40,267 bases of DNA. Source: an uncultured Desulfuromonadales bacterium (GTDB taxonomy: Bacteria > Desulfobacterota > Desulfuromonadia > Desulfuromonadales > Geopsychrobacteraceae). Positions within the stretch are counted from its first letter, which is position 1, and the number at the start of each line of letters is the position of its first letter. This document shows positions 15,145-22,960 of the stretch, piece by piece. The position numbers and the translations under genes are program-made. The notes under the pieces were generated by a model, which did no database searches, was not told the DNA's origin, and was given only the letters and a program-made list of their open reading frames with translations. The stretch spans positions 1-40,267 of the forward strand of contig CALZHQ010000031.1 in NCBI GenBank assembly GCA_945787295.1, in the 5' to 3' direction.

Positions 15145-16185
15145 TCAGCTGCCAAGCTTTGCGCGAACCTTGGCCAGATAGTCGGCACCGATCTTCTCGC
15201 CCCAGTTTTGCAGAACAGGCTCCGCCTGCTTTTTCAGCTCGGCGATCTCCTCAGCGGAAAGTTGCAGAAACTCAACACCGGATTCTTTGGCAGCAGCGAC
15301 CTGAGCGTCATGCTGGGTCCGGGTCGCTGCGCGAGTGGCGGCACTCTCTTCGGCGACCACTTCGAGAAAGGTTGCCTGCAGCTCAGCCGGCAGCTTGTCG
15401 AGCCAGCGCTTGTTGACCAGGTGAACGAACAGCCCCTGGGCGTAATTCAGCTCGGTGAACGACTTGGCGATGGTGAATTTTTTGGTGATATTGCAAACGA
15501 TGGCGGTGTGATCAAGACCGGTGATGACCCCAGTCTGCAGGGCCTGCGGCACGTCCGGCCAGGGCATAACGGTGAATTTCAGGCCCCAGGCCTTGTAGGA
15601 ATCGGTGTTGACCGGGGCCTCGGCGATCCGGAAGTTAACACCCTTGGCATCAGCAATGGTCTTGACCGGGGTGGTGGTGGCCCAGCCGTAAGGCCCGTAA
15701 CCGGTCACGTCGGCCACCAGGATCCCTGCGGAAAGAGCGCCTTCGGCGAAGGGAGTCCAGAGCTCAGGGTCGTTGCGGAAGGTATCCAGCTTGTCGAAGG
15801 TATCGATAACGTAAGGCAGGTTGACAATACCGAGGCGGTCGGCAACATTTGCGGCAGCAACCGAGGAGCTGAGCATCCCCTGGACAGCGCCGAGCTTCAG
15901 CTTACTGATGACATCCTTTTCGCCGCCGAGCTGGGCCAGCGGACGGAAGTCAACATAGATCTGACCATTGGTTGCTTCCCAAACCTTGTCACGGATCCGG
16001 TAACCGGCTGCAACGCCTTCGATAACCGGGTGAGAAATGTTGGAGAGAATGTAAGTGTACTTGGCTCCACTCGGATCAAACTTCGGCTTCCAGGCAGCCA
16101 GAGGATCCTTTTTCTTTTCCGCCGCCAGAACGGCTCCGGGCAGACTCAGCGCCAGCAACAGGATAACAACCAATAACTTCTTCAT
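15145..16185 (-). CDS. TRAP transporter substrate-binding protein (DctP family), copy 1
   Basis: This is a 346-residue periplasmic solute receptor. The signal peptide MKKLLVVILLLALSLPGAVLA is followed by an Ala-Glu-Lys-rich mature start. Family features include LGGEKDVISKLKLGAVQGM, RIAEAPVNTDSYKAWG, and PWPDVPQALQTGVITGLDHT in the substrate-contact region. GAAGGAGG stands before the ATG at 16185; an upstream in-frame ATG lacks such a site. It is clearly paralogous to the next gene upstream: the segments around MPWPDVPQALQTGVI and DHT.IVCNITKKFT are almost identical. It binds the ligand and delivers it to the permease pair. The ligand is unknown; organic acids are usual for the family. Confidence 0.92.
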   Translation of the reverse strand: MKKLLVVILLLALSLPGAVLAAEKKKDPLAAWKPKFDPSGAKYTYILSNISHPVIEGVAAGYRIRDKVWEATNGQIYVDFRPLAQLGGEKDVISKLKLGAVQGMLSSSVAAANVADRLGIVNLPYVIDTFDKLDTFRNDPELWTPFAEGALSAGILVADVTGYGPYGWATTTPVKTIADAKGVNFRIAEAPVNTDSYKAWGLKFTVMPWPDVPQALQTGVITGLDHTAIVCNITKKFTIAKSFTELNYAQGLFVHLVNKRWLDKLPAELQATFLEVVAEESAATRAATRTQHDAQVAAAKESGVEFLQLSAEEIAELKKQAEPVLQNWGEKIGADYLAKVRAKLGS

Positions 16186-16225
16186 TGAGGGACCTCCTTC
16201 GGGCATAGATGACAGAACGATGTTT

Positions 16226-16250
16226 GGTTTACACAAACAAAAGTTAAACC
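16226..16250. promoter_or_regulatory. Inverted repeat upstream of TRAP binding protein 1
   Basis: GGTTTA (16226-16231) and TAAACC (16245-16250) are perfect inverted half-sites separated by 13 bases, about 40 bases upstream of the gene start at 16185. The position and form would suit an operator or leader hairpin. No known regulator site is recognised. Confidence 0.25.
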
Positions 16251-16330
16251 TGCATTAATTCAAACACTTAGACATTGAAGATAGTCTTTTCCCACATTTT
16301 TGGTCAAGCAGAAAGAGATGTTATTAAAAC

Positions 16331-16365
16331 AAAACGGGCCGGAGTGAAATACCACTCCGGCCCGT
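16331..16365 (-). terminator. Strong terminator after the second TRAP binding-protein gene
   Basis: ACGGGCCGGAGTG and CACTCCGGCCCGT form a perfect 13-bp stem with a 6-base loop, followed on the minus strand by TTTGTTTT. It stands between the two binding-protein genes and makes the upstream one its own transcription unit. Confidence 0.88.
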
Positions 16366-16392
16366 CAAAAATCATTTTACTTTTCCTTGAAC

Positions 16393-17424
16393 TCAGTTTT
16401 TCAATGCCAACCGGACCTTTTCCAAATAATCGAGGCCGATCTTTTCGCCCCACTTCTGCACCACCGGTTCCGCCAACGCGACCAAGCGGGCCTTCTCCGC
16501 GGCAGACAGCTCCTGAAAAACGATACCGTTCGCCTTGGCGGCAGCGATCTGGTCAAGCTGCTGTTTTTCGGTCAGCGCCCTGACCTTGGCGCTTTCTTCG
16601 CTGATGGCAGTCTGCAGAATCTGCTGCAAATCCTCCGGCAAGCGGTTAAACCAGCTTTTGTTCATCAAGTGAACATAAAGCCCCTGGGCATAATCGAGGC
16701 TGGTGAAGGCCTTGGCAACGGTGAATTTTTTGGTGATGTTGCAGACGATCGGGGTGTGATCGAGGCCACTGATGACCCCGGTCTGCAGGGCTTGAGGGAC
16801 ATCGGGCCAGGGCATGACGGTGAACTGAATCCCCCAGGCCTTGTACAGATCGACATTCACCGGCGCCTGGGCGATGCGGAAGACCTGCCCCTTGGCTTCT
16901 TCAAGAGTTGCCACTGGTGTCTTGGTCGCCCAGCCGTAGCTGCCGTAACCGGTAAAATCGACCACCTTCACGCCCTTGCTGTCAGCATCAGCACCAAACT
17001 CACGAAACAGCTCCTGATTATTGCGGAACTGCTCCAGTTTGGCGAAGCTGTCGACCATGAACGGCAGGTTGACGATCCCCAAGCGCGGCGAAACATTCGG
17101 TGCCAGCACCGAAGAACAGAGCATCCCCTGCACCGCACCCATCTTCAGCTTACGCAGCACATCCTTCTCGCCCCCAAGTTGAGAAATCGGCCGGTAATCG
17201 ACATAAAGCCGACCGTTCGATTCTTCCCAGACCCGGTCACGAATCCGGTAGCCGACTGTCCCGCCCTCGATCGCCGGATGGGCAACCGAAGACAGCAGGT
17301 AAGTAAATTCAGCTCCGTTCGGGTCAAACTTTGGCTGCCAGGCCGCCAGGGGATCGGCTGAAAAAGCAGACAACGGCAGCAGCAACAGACAGAGCAGTAA
17401 AACGGCAAATGACCGAAACATCAT
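16393..17424 (-). CDS. TRAP transporter substrate-binding protein (DctP family), copy 2
   Basis: This is a 343-residue periplasmic receptor paralogous to copy 1 over its whole length. It has a signal peptide (hydrophobic run ending PLSAFS, mature part from ADPLAAWQPK). The segments YRIRDRVWEESNGRLYVDYR, LGGEKDVLRKLKMGAVQGM and MPWPDVPQALQTGVI align with copy 1. Differences cluster in the middle (about 120-150) and the C-terminal helices, where ligand specificity or partner contacts could differ. TTGAGGAGGAACC lies before the ATG. No permease genes accompany it except the pair downstream of copy 1, so both receptors may feed one transporter. It is divergent from the MMPL exporter gene. Confidence 0.92.
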   Translation of the reverse strand: MMFRSFAVLLLCLLLLPLSAFSADPLAAWQPKFDPNGAEFTYLLSSVAHPAIEGGTVGYRIRDRVWEESNGRLYVDYRPISQLGGEKDVLRKLKMGAVQGMLCSSVLAPNVSPRLGIVNLPFMVDSFAKLEQFRNNQELFREFGADADSKGVKVVDFTGYGSYGWATKTPVATLEEAKGQVFRIAQAPVNVDLYKAWGIQFTVMPWPDVPQALQTGVISGLDHTPIVCNITKKFTVAKAFTSLDYAQGLYVHLMNKSWFNRLPEDLQQILQTAISEESAKVRALTEKQQLDQIAAAKANGIVFQELSAAEKARLVALAEPVVQKWGEKIGLDYLEKVRLALKN

Positions 17425-17481
17425 GGTTCCTCCTCAATAAAAAAAGATGTTACCAAACTAAAATTATGGTCGGCATTCTCT

Positions 17482-17493
17482 CACAAAATTGTG
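17482..17493. promoter_or_regulatory. CACAA-AA-TTGTG palindrome in the divergent TRAP/MMPL region
   Basis: A 5-bp inverted repeat with a 2-base centre lies 14 bases upstream of a minus-strand -10-like CATAAT (17463-17468) of the second binding-protein gene, about where its -35 would be. A second TTGTG follows at 17508-17512. It could be an operator. On the plus side a TATAAT (17559-17564) precedes the MMPL gene but lacks a properly spaced -35. Confidence 0.3.
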
Positions 17494-17596
17494 GACTATG
17501 GAACAGGTTGTGATAATTAAATATAAGGGTGTCCTATTTCTCTTGATGTTTTTATATTTATAATATATTGTTTTTTGAATACATGGAGGAGACAGA

Positions 17597-20500
17597 ATGA
17601 AGCTTTGGCTTTCTAACTTCAGTATCCGCTTTCCGCGCCTGCTGCTGCTACTGATACTGCTGCTGACGGCACTGTTTGCCAGCCAGTTCCCGAAGGTTAA
17701 ATTTGACAACGATCCGCAGAACATGCTCTCAGCAAATGAGCCGGTGCGGGTGTTTCACAATGTCGTCAAAGAACGCTTCGCGCTTTACGATTTTGTTATC
17801 GCCGGGGTCATCAACAATCAGCACCCGGACGGCGTCTTCAACGTTGCCACCCTGCAACGGCTCCATAAGCTGAGCCAGCAACTCTATTCCCTGCAGCAAT
17901 CCTCCACGGGCTTGCCGCAAGTGGTCAGCGGCGATCATCTCAGCGATCCCTTGATCACCCTCGACATGACCCCTGACTCAACAGTGCGCCGGGTCCTGAA
18001 TAGCGCCTTCAATCACGACCCGAACCGGTTGTTCGATGAACAGGGGCAGAGCGCCATCATCGCCCCGGAAATCATCAGTCCCAGCTTTGTCGACAGTCTG
18101 CAACAAGCTGAACTGGGAGCATTACGGCTCGAATACCTGATGGAAAAGGCGCCGACCACGGCGGTCGAAGCCCGCAGCATCCGCGAGCTGGCCCTGAACA
18201 ATCCGCTCTACCGCGGCACCCTGGCCGCCGAAGACGGCAAAGCGATCGCCATCTATCTGCCGATCAGCAGCAAAACGTTCAGTCACAATGTTGCCAACCT
18301 GGTTAAAACCCTGACCGCCGACTGGCCGGAAGAAGATCAGGTGCATGTCACCGGCCTGCCGGTTGCCGAAGACACCTTCGGCGTGGAAATGCTGGTGCAG
18401 ATGGCCACCTCGGCGCCGCTGGCGATGTTGGCCATCTTTCTGCTGATGATGCTGTTTTTCCGCCGCTTTTCGATTATTATCGCGCCGCTGCTGGTCGCCG
18501 TTTCCAGCGTGGTCTGCACCATGGGACTGCTGATCGGTCTCGGCTTCGATGTCCACATCATGAGCTCGATGATCGCCATCTTTCTGATGCCGATTGCGGT
18601 GGCCGACTCGGTGCATATTCTCAGCGAATTCTATGACAGCTATCCGAGGTTCCGTGACCGGACCGCAACCCTGCGGCATGTGATCGAACATCTTTTTGCG
18701 CCGATGCTTTTCACCACCCTGACCACCATCGCCGGCTTCGGCTCGCTGGCCTTCACCCCGATTCCGCCGGTCCAGGTGTTCGGCCTGCATGTCGCCTTCG
18801 GGGTCGCTCTCGCCTGGCTGCTGTCGATAACGCTGATCCCGGCCTACATCGTGTTGTTTATTCCACAATCTGCTTTGGATAGGATCGATGCCAGCGCCCG
18901 GCAACAGGCGGACGGTTCACGGTTGGCCCAAGGACTGAGCAAGCTAGGGCTGTTCAGCTACCGGCGCTGGAAAACCATTCTGTTAACCAGCGTTGTCATC
19001 CTGCTGGTCGCCATAGTCGGTATCTCCCGCATCTCGGTCAACGACAACCCGGTGAAGTGGTTTGCCGAAAGTCACCAGCTCCGCATCGCCGATAAACTCC
19101 TCAACCAGCACTTCGGCGGCACCTACACCGCCTACCTGACCCTTTCTGCCGATGAAAAGAGTGTCGCGAGTAAAGATTTGATCGAAAGCGCGGCGCTCAA
19201 TCTCGATCAGAGTGGGCAAGCTAATTCTGAAGCCACAGCCTTGTTTCTCGACCGGCTGAAAAACCTCAGCACGACTGTTCCGGCCGAACAGACCCTGCAG
19301 CAGCTGCGACAACTGGCTGCCGAGTTTGATCAACGCTTCAATTCCGGCTGGACAATGCTGGCCGATGAACTTGCCTACCTCGACCCGCAAAACCTTTCCA
19401 CCGACAGTTTGCGGCAAAAGCTGAGCGAAAGTGGGCAGGTCAAAGCAGAATTAATCGAGCAGCTATTCGCCAAATTACCCATACAACTGCAGGGGGATGC
19501 GCTGCTCGACAAGGCGTTGCAGCTTGCCGACCAGCAGGCCGCGCTCAGTTTTCAGCAGCTGGTCGATGTGGCAGAAACAGAAACCGGTGCCGCGGCCTTT
19601 AAACAACCGGCGCTGCTGGCCTGGCTGAAAGGTTTTCAGCAGAATCTGCTGAGCAACCCGGTGGTCGGCAAGAGTTCCTCCCTGGTCGATGCTCTGCAGA
19701 AAGCCAGTTACGAACTGCAATATCGCCAAGACCTGACTGAAGAGGACAATCAGGGCCACTTCTCGGTACCGGGTACGGTTGCAGCTGTGGGACAAGTCTT
19801 TACCCAGCTGGAAGGGACCAAGAAAAAAGACAGCTTGTTCCACTTGGTGACGCGCGATTACCAACAAGCCAATGTCTGGATTCAGCTGACCAGCGGCGAC
19901 AATCAAGATATGGAAACAGTTGTCACCTGGGTTGAGCAGTATTTCAGTGACAACCCACCGCCCAGATCGATCCAAAAAGAATGGGCCGGCCTGACCTACC
20001 TGAATATCGTCTGGCAGGAGCGGATGGTCAGCGGCATGCTCGCCTCCCTCGGCAGCAGTTTTGTCGTCGTGCTGGTGATGATGGTCATGCTGTTCCGGTC
20101 GGTCTGGTTCGGCTTTATGGCGATGGTGCCGCTGTCGTTCACCATCACCCTGATTTACGGAATCATCGGTTGGGTCGGCAAGGATTATGATATGCCGGTC
20201 GCGGTCCTATCAGCTTTGACTCTCGGCCTGTCGGTCGATTTTGCCATCCACTTTCTGCAACGCTCACGTGAGTTGAGCCGCAAACTTGGCAGCTGGAAGG
20301 CAGCCTGTCCGGAGATGTTCAAGGAACCGGCCTTGGCAATCAGCCGCAACGCGATCATCATCTCGATCGGTTTCACCCCATTGCTGATTGCACCACTGGT
20401 TCCCTACATCACGGTCGGTTTCTTCCTCGCCACCATCATGGCGGTCAGCTGGCTAGCAACTCTGTTTATCCTCTCGGCGCTGCTGACGCCGCTGGCAAAA

Positions 20501-20602
20501 AAACTACTGGAAAAGAATCTTCCCAAGGAGCTAAGCGATGAAAAAACTACTCCTGGCACTGTTACTCTTGCCGAGCCTGGTGTTAGCCGCCCCGACTGCT
20601 GA
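17597..20602 (+). CDS. MMPL/RND-family exporter
   Basis: This is a 1001-residue inner-membrane transporter of the RND superfamily, in the MMPL (lipid or hydrophobe exporter) branch. One N-terminal span (about 12-32) and a periplasmic loop are followed by a bundle of hydrophobic segments (about 265-430). A second span (about 460-480), a second periplasmic region and a second bundle (about 815-980) follow. The charged membrane residues used for proton relay are visible in IAVADSVHILSEFY and LGLSVDFAIHFLQRS, at equivalent places in the two halves. AUG follows a GGAGGAGAC site. Its 3' end overlaps the next gene by 65 bases. With a LolA-like protein and an outer-membrane barrel downstream it probably moves a lipid or hydrophobic compound outwards. 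Confidence 0.9.
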   Translation: MKLWLSNFSIRFPRLLLLLILLLTALFASQFPKVKFDNDPQNMLSANEPVRVFHNVVKERFALYDFVIAGVINNQHPDGVFNVATLQRLHKLSQQLYSLQQSSTGLPQVVSGDHLSDPLITLDMTPDSTVRRVLNSAFNHDPNRLFDEQGQSAIIAPEIISPSFVDSLQQAELGALRLEYLMEKAPTTAVEARSIRELALNNPLYRGTLAAEDGKAIAIYLPISSKTFSHNVANLVKTLTADWPEEDQVHVTGLPVAEDTFGVEMLVQMATSAPLAMLAIFLLMMLFFRRFSIIIAPLLVAVSSVVCTMGLLIGLGFDVHIMSSMIAIFLMPIAVADSVHILSEFYDSYPRFRDRTATLRHVIEHLFAPMLFTTLTTIAGFGSLAFTPIPPVQVFGLHVAFGVALAWLLSITLIPAYIVLFIPQSALDRIDASARQQADGSRLAQGLSKLGLFSYRRWKTILLTSVVILLVAIVGISRISVNDNPVKWFAESHQLRIADKLLNQHFGGTYTAYLTLSADEKSVASKDLIESAALNLDQSGQANSEATALFLDRLKNLSTTVPAEQTLQQLRQLAAEFDQRFNSGWTMLADELAYLDPQNLSTDSLRQKLSESGQVKAELIEQLFAKLPIQLQGDALLDKALQLADQQAALSFQQLVDVAETETGAAAFKQPALLAWLKGFQQNLLSNPVVGKSSSLVDALQKASYELQYRQDLTEEDNQGHFSVPGTVAAVGQVFTQLEGTKKKDSLFHLVTRDYQQANVWIQLTSGDNQDMETVVTWVEQYFSDNPPPRSIQKEWAGLTYLNIVWQERMVSGMLASLGSSFVVVLVMMVMLFRSVWFGFMAMVPLSFTITLIYGIIGWVGKDYDMPVAVLSALTLGLSVDFAIHFLQRSRELSRKLGSWKAACPEMFKEPALAISRNAIIISIGFTPLLIAPLVPYITVGFFLATIMAVSWLATLFILSALLTPLAKKLLEKNLPKELSDEKTTPGTVTLAEPGVSRPDC

Positions 20603-21308
20603 AGAGATCGTCGAAAAGGCGAACCGGGCCTCTTATTACGCCGGCCAGGATGGCCGCGCCGATATCAGCATGACGATCACCGCCCCCGATGGCAGCAGCC
20701 GTAGCCGCCAGTTCACCATGTTGCGCATGACCGACAAAGGGGATGACCAGAAATTCTACGTCTACTTCAAGGATCCCGCCGATGTCCGCAAGATGGCGTT
20801 TCTGGTCTGGAAAAATATCGCTCGCGATGATGATCGCTGGCTCTGGCTTCCGGCCCTGAACCTGATGAAACGGATTGCGCCAGGCGACAAACGGACCAGT
20901 TTTGTCGGTTCCGACTTCTTTTACGAGGACGTTTCCGGTCGCGGCACCGAGGAGGACAAGCATCAGCTGGTCGAAGAAACGGCGGACGCCTTTATTTTAC
21001 GCAGCGAGCCGAAGGATGCGGACAGTGTCGAATTTGCCTGGTATCAGGTCTGGATCGACAAACAGAACTATCTGCCGCTTAAGGCGATCTATTACAACCG
21101 TCAGGGACAGGCCTACCGACAGGTCGAGGCTTTGCAGGTCGAAACCATCGATGGCCACCCAACCGTGATCGAAGCCAAAGCCAGCGATTTGCGTGCCGGG
21201 ACCAGCACCATCAACCGGTTCAGCAATGTCAATTACGACATCGGCCTCAACCCGCGCATCTTTACTGAACGCTTTTTGCGGCGGCCGCCGCGTGAAGTCA
21301 ACCCGTAG
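20538..21308 (+). CDS. LolA-like outer-membrane lipoprotein-sorting protein
   Basis: This is a 256-residue periplasmic protein. Signal peptide MKKLLLALLLLPSLVLA precedes a mature part starting APTAEEIVEKANRASYYAGQ. The half-barrel pattern of the 'outer membrane lipoprotein-sorting protein' family is seen in SRQFTMLRMTDKGDDQKFYV, RKMAFLVWKNI, DDRWLWLPALNLMKRI and GSDFFYEDVSGR. Members carry lipid cargo in a hydrophobic groove and are routinely encoded beside MMPL exporters. AAGGAGCTAAGCG marks the ATG, which lies inside the exporter gene; the 65-base overlap implies coupled translation. It is not the housekeeping LolA, since the LolB-linked features and length differ. The cargo is unknown. Confidence 0.85.
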   Translation: MKKLLLALLLLPSLVLAAPTAEEIVEKANRASYYAGQDGRADISMTITAPDGSSRSRQFTMLRMTDKGDDQKFYVYFKDPADVRKMAFLVWKNIARDDDRWLWLPALNLMKRIAPGDKRTSFVGSDFFYEDVSGRGTEEDKHQLVEETADAFILRSEPKDADSVEFAWYQVWIDKQNYLPLKAIYYNRQGQAYRQVEALQVETIDGHPTVIEAKASDLRAGTSTINRFSNVNYDIGLNPRIFTERFLRRPPREVNP

Positions 21309-21322
21309 CAAAAGAGGGAAGA

Positions 21323-22585
21323 ATGCTGCGTTGCCTGCTCATTTGCTTGATTCTTTTTCCGGTTCAGGTTTTTGCTTTCGAACTGACCGATCTGCACGGG
21401 TTCCTCGACCTGCGCGGTGGCAGCCGCCTGCAGAATGATGCTTACGAGCGCGATACCAGTCTGCTTGAGGCACGACTGCAGCTCGATTACCTGCAGCAGT
21501 TGGAGGCTGCAACCCTGCAACTGCGTGGTGACCTGGTTGCCGACGAAGTGACCTCCGGCGAGAATCTCGACCTGGAAACCGGCACCGGTTTTTTTGACCT
21601 GCGCGAGGCAAACCTGCTCCTCTCGCCGACGTACAGTATCGACGTCAAAATCGGCCGGCAGATCCTCACCTGGGGCACCGGCGACCTGCTGTTTATCAAC
21701 GATCTGTTCCCGAAAGACTGGCAGGCCTTTTTCATCGGCCGTGACGTAGAATATTTAAAAGCTCCTTCCGATGCAGCATTGATCAGCTATTTTCCGGAAT
21801 GGGCGAGTATCGACCTGGCTTTGACGCCGCGCTTCGACAGCGACCGCTACCTGCGTGGCCAACGACTTTCCTACTGGAATCCGCAACTGGCGCGTATTGC
21901 CGGCCGCGATGCGCAGATCGATGCTGATCAGCCGGACGACTGGGGCGAGGATTTCGAGCTGGCGGCCCGGCTGTCAAAAAATATCGAAGGATTCGAGCTG
22001 GCCCTCTACGCTTATCGCGGCTTCTGGAAAAGTCCGGTCGGCGTCAACCCGGCCAGCGGACGGGCGGCAGCAACCCGCTTGAACAGTTATGGCGCCAGCC
22101 TGCGGGGGTCATTACAAGGAGGGATCGCCAATCTGGAAATCGGCTACTACGATTCACGGGCCGACCGCAACGGCAACGACCCGCTGCAGCCGAATTCCGA
22201 ACTGCGCTACCTGCTCGGTTACGAGCGGGAACTGGCAAAAGAGCTGACCGGTAGCGGACAGTTTTACCTCGAACAACTGCTCGATTATTCTGCCTACCTG
22301 GCCAACCTACCGACCGGCCAGAAGGCGCGCGAAGAATACCGACAAGTGCTGACCTTGCGACTGACCAAGCTGCTCCGGCAGCAGACTCTGACCTTGAGCC
22401 TGTTCAGCTACTGGTCGCCAACCGACCAGGACTATTACCTGCGGCCAAATCTGAAATACAAACTGACCGACGACTGGCTGCTCACTGCCGGCGGTAATCT
22501 GTTTGGTGGCAGGCGGCCGCATACCTTTTTTTCCCAGCTGGAAGACAACAGTAATCTTTACGCCGGCCTCAGATACAGTTTCTGA
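21323..22585 (+). CDS. Outer-membrane beta-barrel protein of the exporter operon
   Basis: This is a 420-residue protein with a signal peptide (MLRCLLICLILFPVQVFA) and a mature part made of alternating short strands. It ends in YAGLRYSF, with the C-terminal phenylalanine required for barrel assembly. Segments such as LEARLQLDYLQQLEAATLQL, KIGRQILTWGTGDLLFINDL and GYYDSRADRNGND match DUF1302/alginate-export-like porins, as far as can be judged by eye. It starts 14 bases after the LolA-like gene with AAAAGAGGGAAGA as ribosome site. It probably forms the outer-membrane end of the export route made by the two preceding genes. The alternative is a general porin carried along by chance. Confidence 0.8.
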   Translation: MLRCLLICLILFPVQVFAFELTDLHGFLDLRGGSRLQNDAYERDTSLLEARLQLDYLQQLEAATLQLRGDLVADEVTSGENLDLETGTGFFDLREANLLLSPTYSIDVKIGRQILTWGTGDLLFINDLFPKDWQAFFIGRDVEYLKAPSDAALISYFPEWASIDLALTPRFDSDRYLRGQRLSYWNPQLARIAGRDAQIDADQPDDWGEDFELAARLSKNIEGFELALYAYRGFWKSPVGVNPASGRAAATRLNSYGASLRGSLQGGIANLEIGYYDSRADRNGNDPLQPNSELRYLLGYERELAKELTGSGQFYLEQLLDYSAYLANLPTGQKAREEYRQVLTLRLTKLLRQQTLTLSLFSYWSPTDQDYYLRPNLKYKLTDDWLLTAGGNLFGGRRPHTFFSQLEDNSNLYAGLRYSF

Positions 22586-22615
22586 GTGGCTGAAATGTTA
22601 GAAGGAGAAACACTG

Positions 22616-22807
22616 ATGACTATCAATCGCTATTTAAGACTGATCGCTGGATTCTTCATCATGTTAAGTGTCGCTTTATCGTACCTGCACTCACCCTATT
22701 GGCTGTTTTTTACCGCTTTTGTCGGCCTCAACCTGTTTCAGAGCGCCTTCAGCAACTGGTGCCCGATGATCACCTTGTTACGCAAACTGGGCATTAAAGA
22801 GGGCTGA
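22616..22807 (+). CDS. Small DUF2892 (YgaP-type) membrane protein
   Basis: This 63-residue protein has two hydrophobic segments (about 8-24 and 28-42) and the DUF2892 pattern: N-terminal 'N..LR...G', then NLFQSAFSNWCPM. The NWCP cysteine is typical of the family, which also occurs fused to rhodanese domains. AGAAGGAGAAACACTG precedes the ATG at 22616; an upstream in-frame ATG without a site is rejected. It lies 30 bases after the barrel gene and is probably the last gene of that operon. Its function is unknown; links to sulfur or redox chemistry rest on rhodanese fusions elsewhere. Confidence 0.8.
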   Translation: MTINRYLRLIAGFFIMLSVALSYLHSPYWLFFTAFVGLNLFQSAFSNWCPMITLLRKLGIKEG

Positions 22808-22823
22808 AAAGGGTCACAGAGTT

Positions 22824-22892
22824 GTGCCCCTTGGTCGTCAGAGCTGCTCACAACTACGCCTCCAGTGAGTTATTCTGACAGCCGAGGGGCAC
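22824..22892. repeat. 69-base imperfect hairpin after the exporter operon
   Basis: GTGCCCCTTGG (22824-22834) pairs with CCGAGGGGCAC (22882-22892) with one wobble. Inside it GTCAGA pairs with TCTGAC and CTCAC with GTGAG, leaving a 13-base loop. It lacks a T run, so it is not a simple terminator. It could be an mRNA-stabilising 3' structure, a palindromic intergenic element or a small RNA. Confidence 0.45.
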
Positions 22893-22911
22893 ATTATCGC
22901 GCGCAAACTGA

Positions 22912-22939
22912 AAAAGGAGAAGCCGAGGCTTCTCCTTTT
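22912..22939. terminator. Bidirectional terminator between exporter operon and chemotaxis gene
   Basis: AAAAGGAGAAGCC and GGCTTCTCCTTTT form a 13-bp inverted repeat around GA (the real loop will be CGAG or larger). A T run is present in both directions, five Ts on the minus strand. It separates convergent genes. Confidence 0.85.
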
Positions 22940-22960
22940 GGATTTCCGATCTATCTCTCT

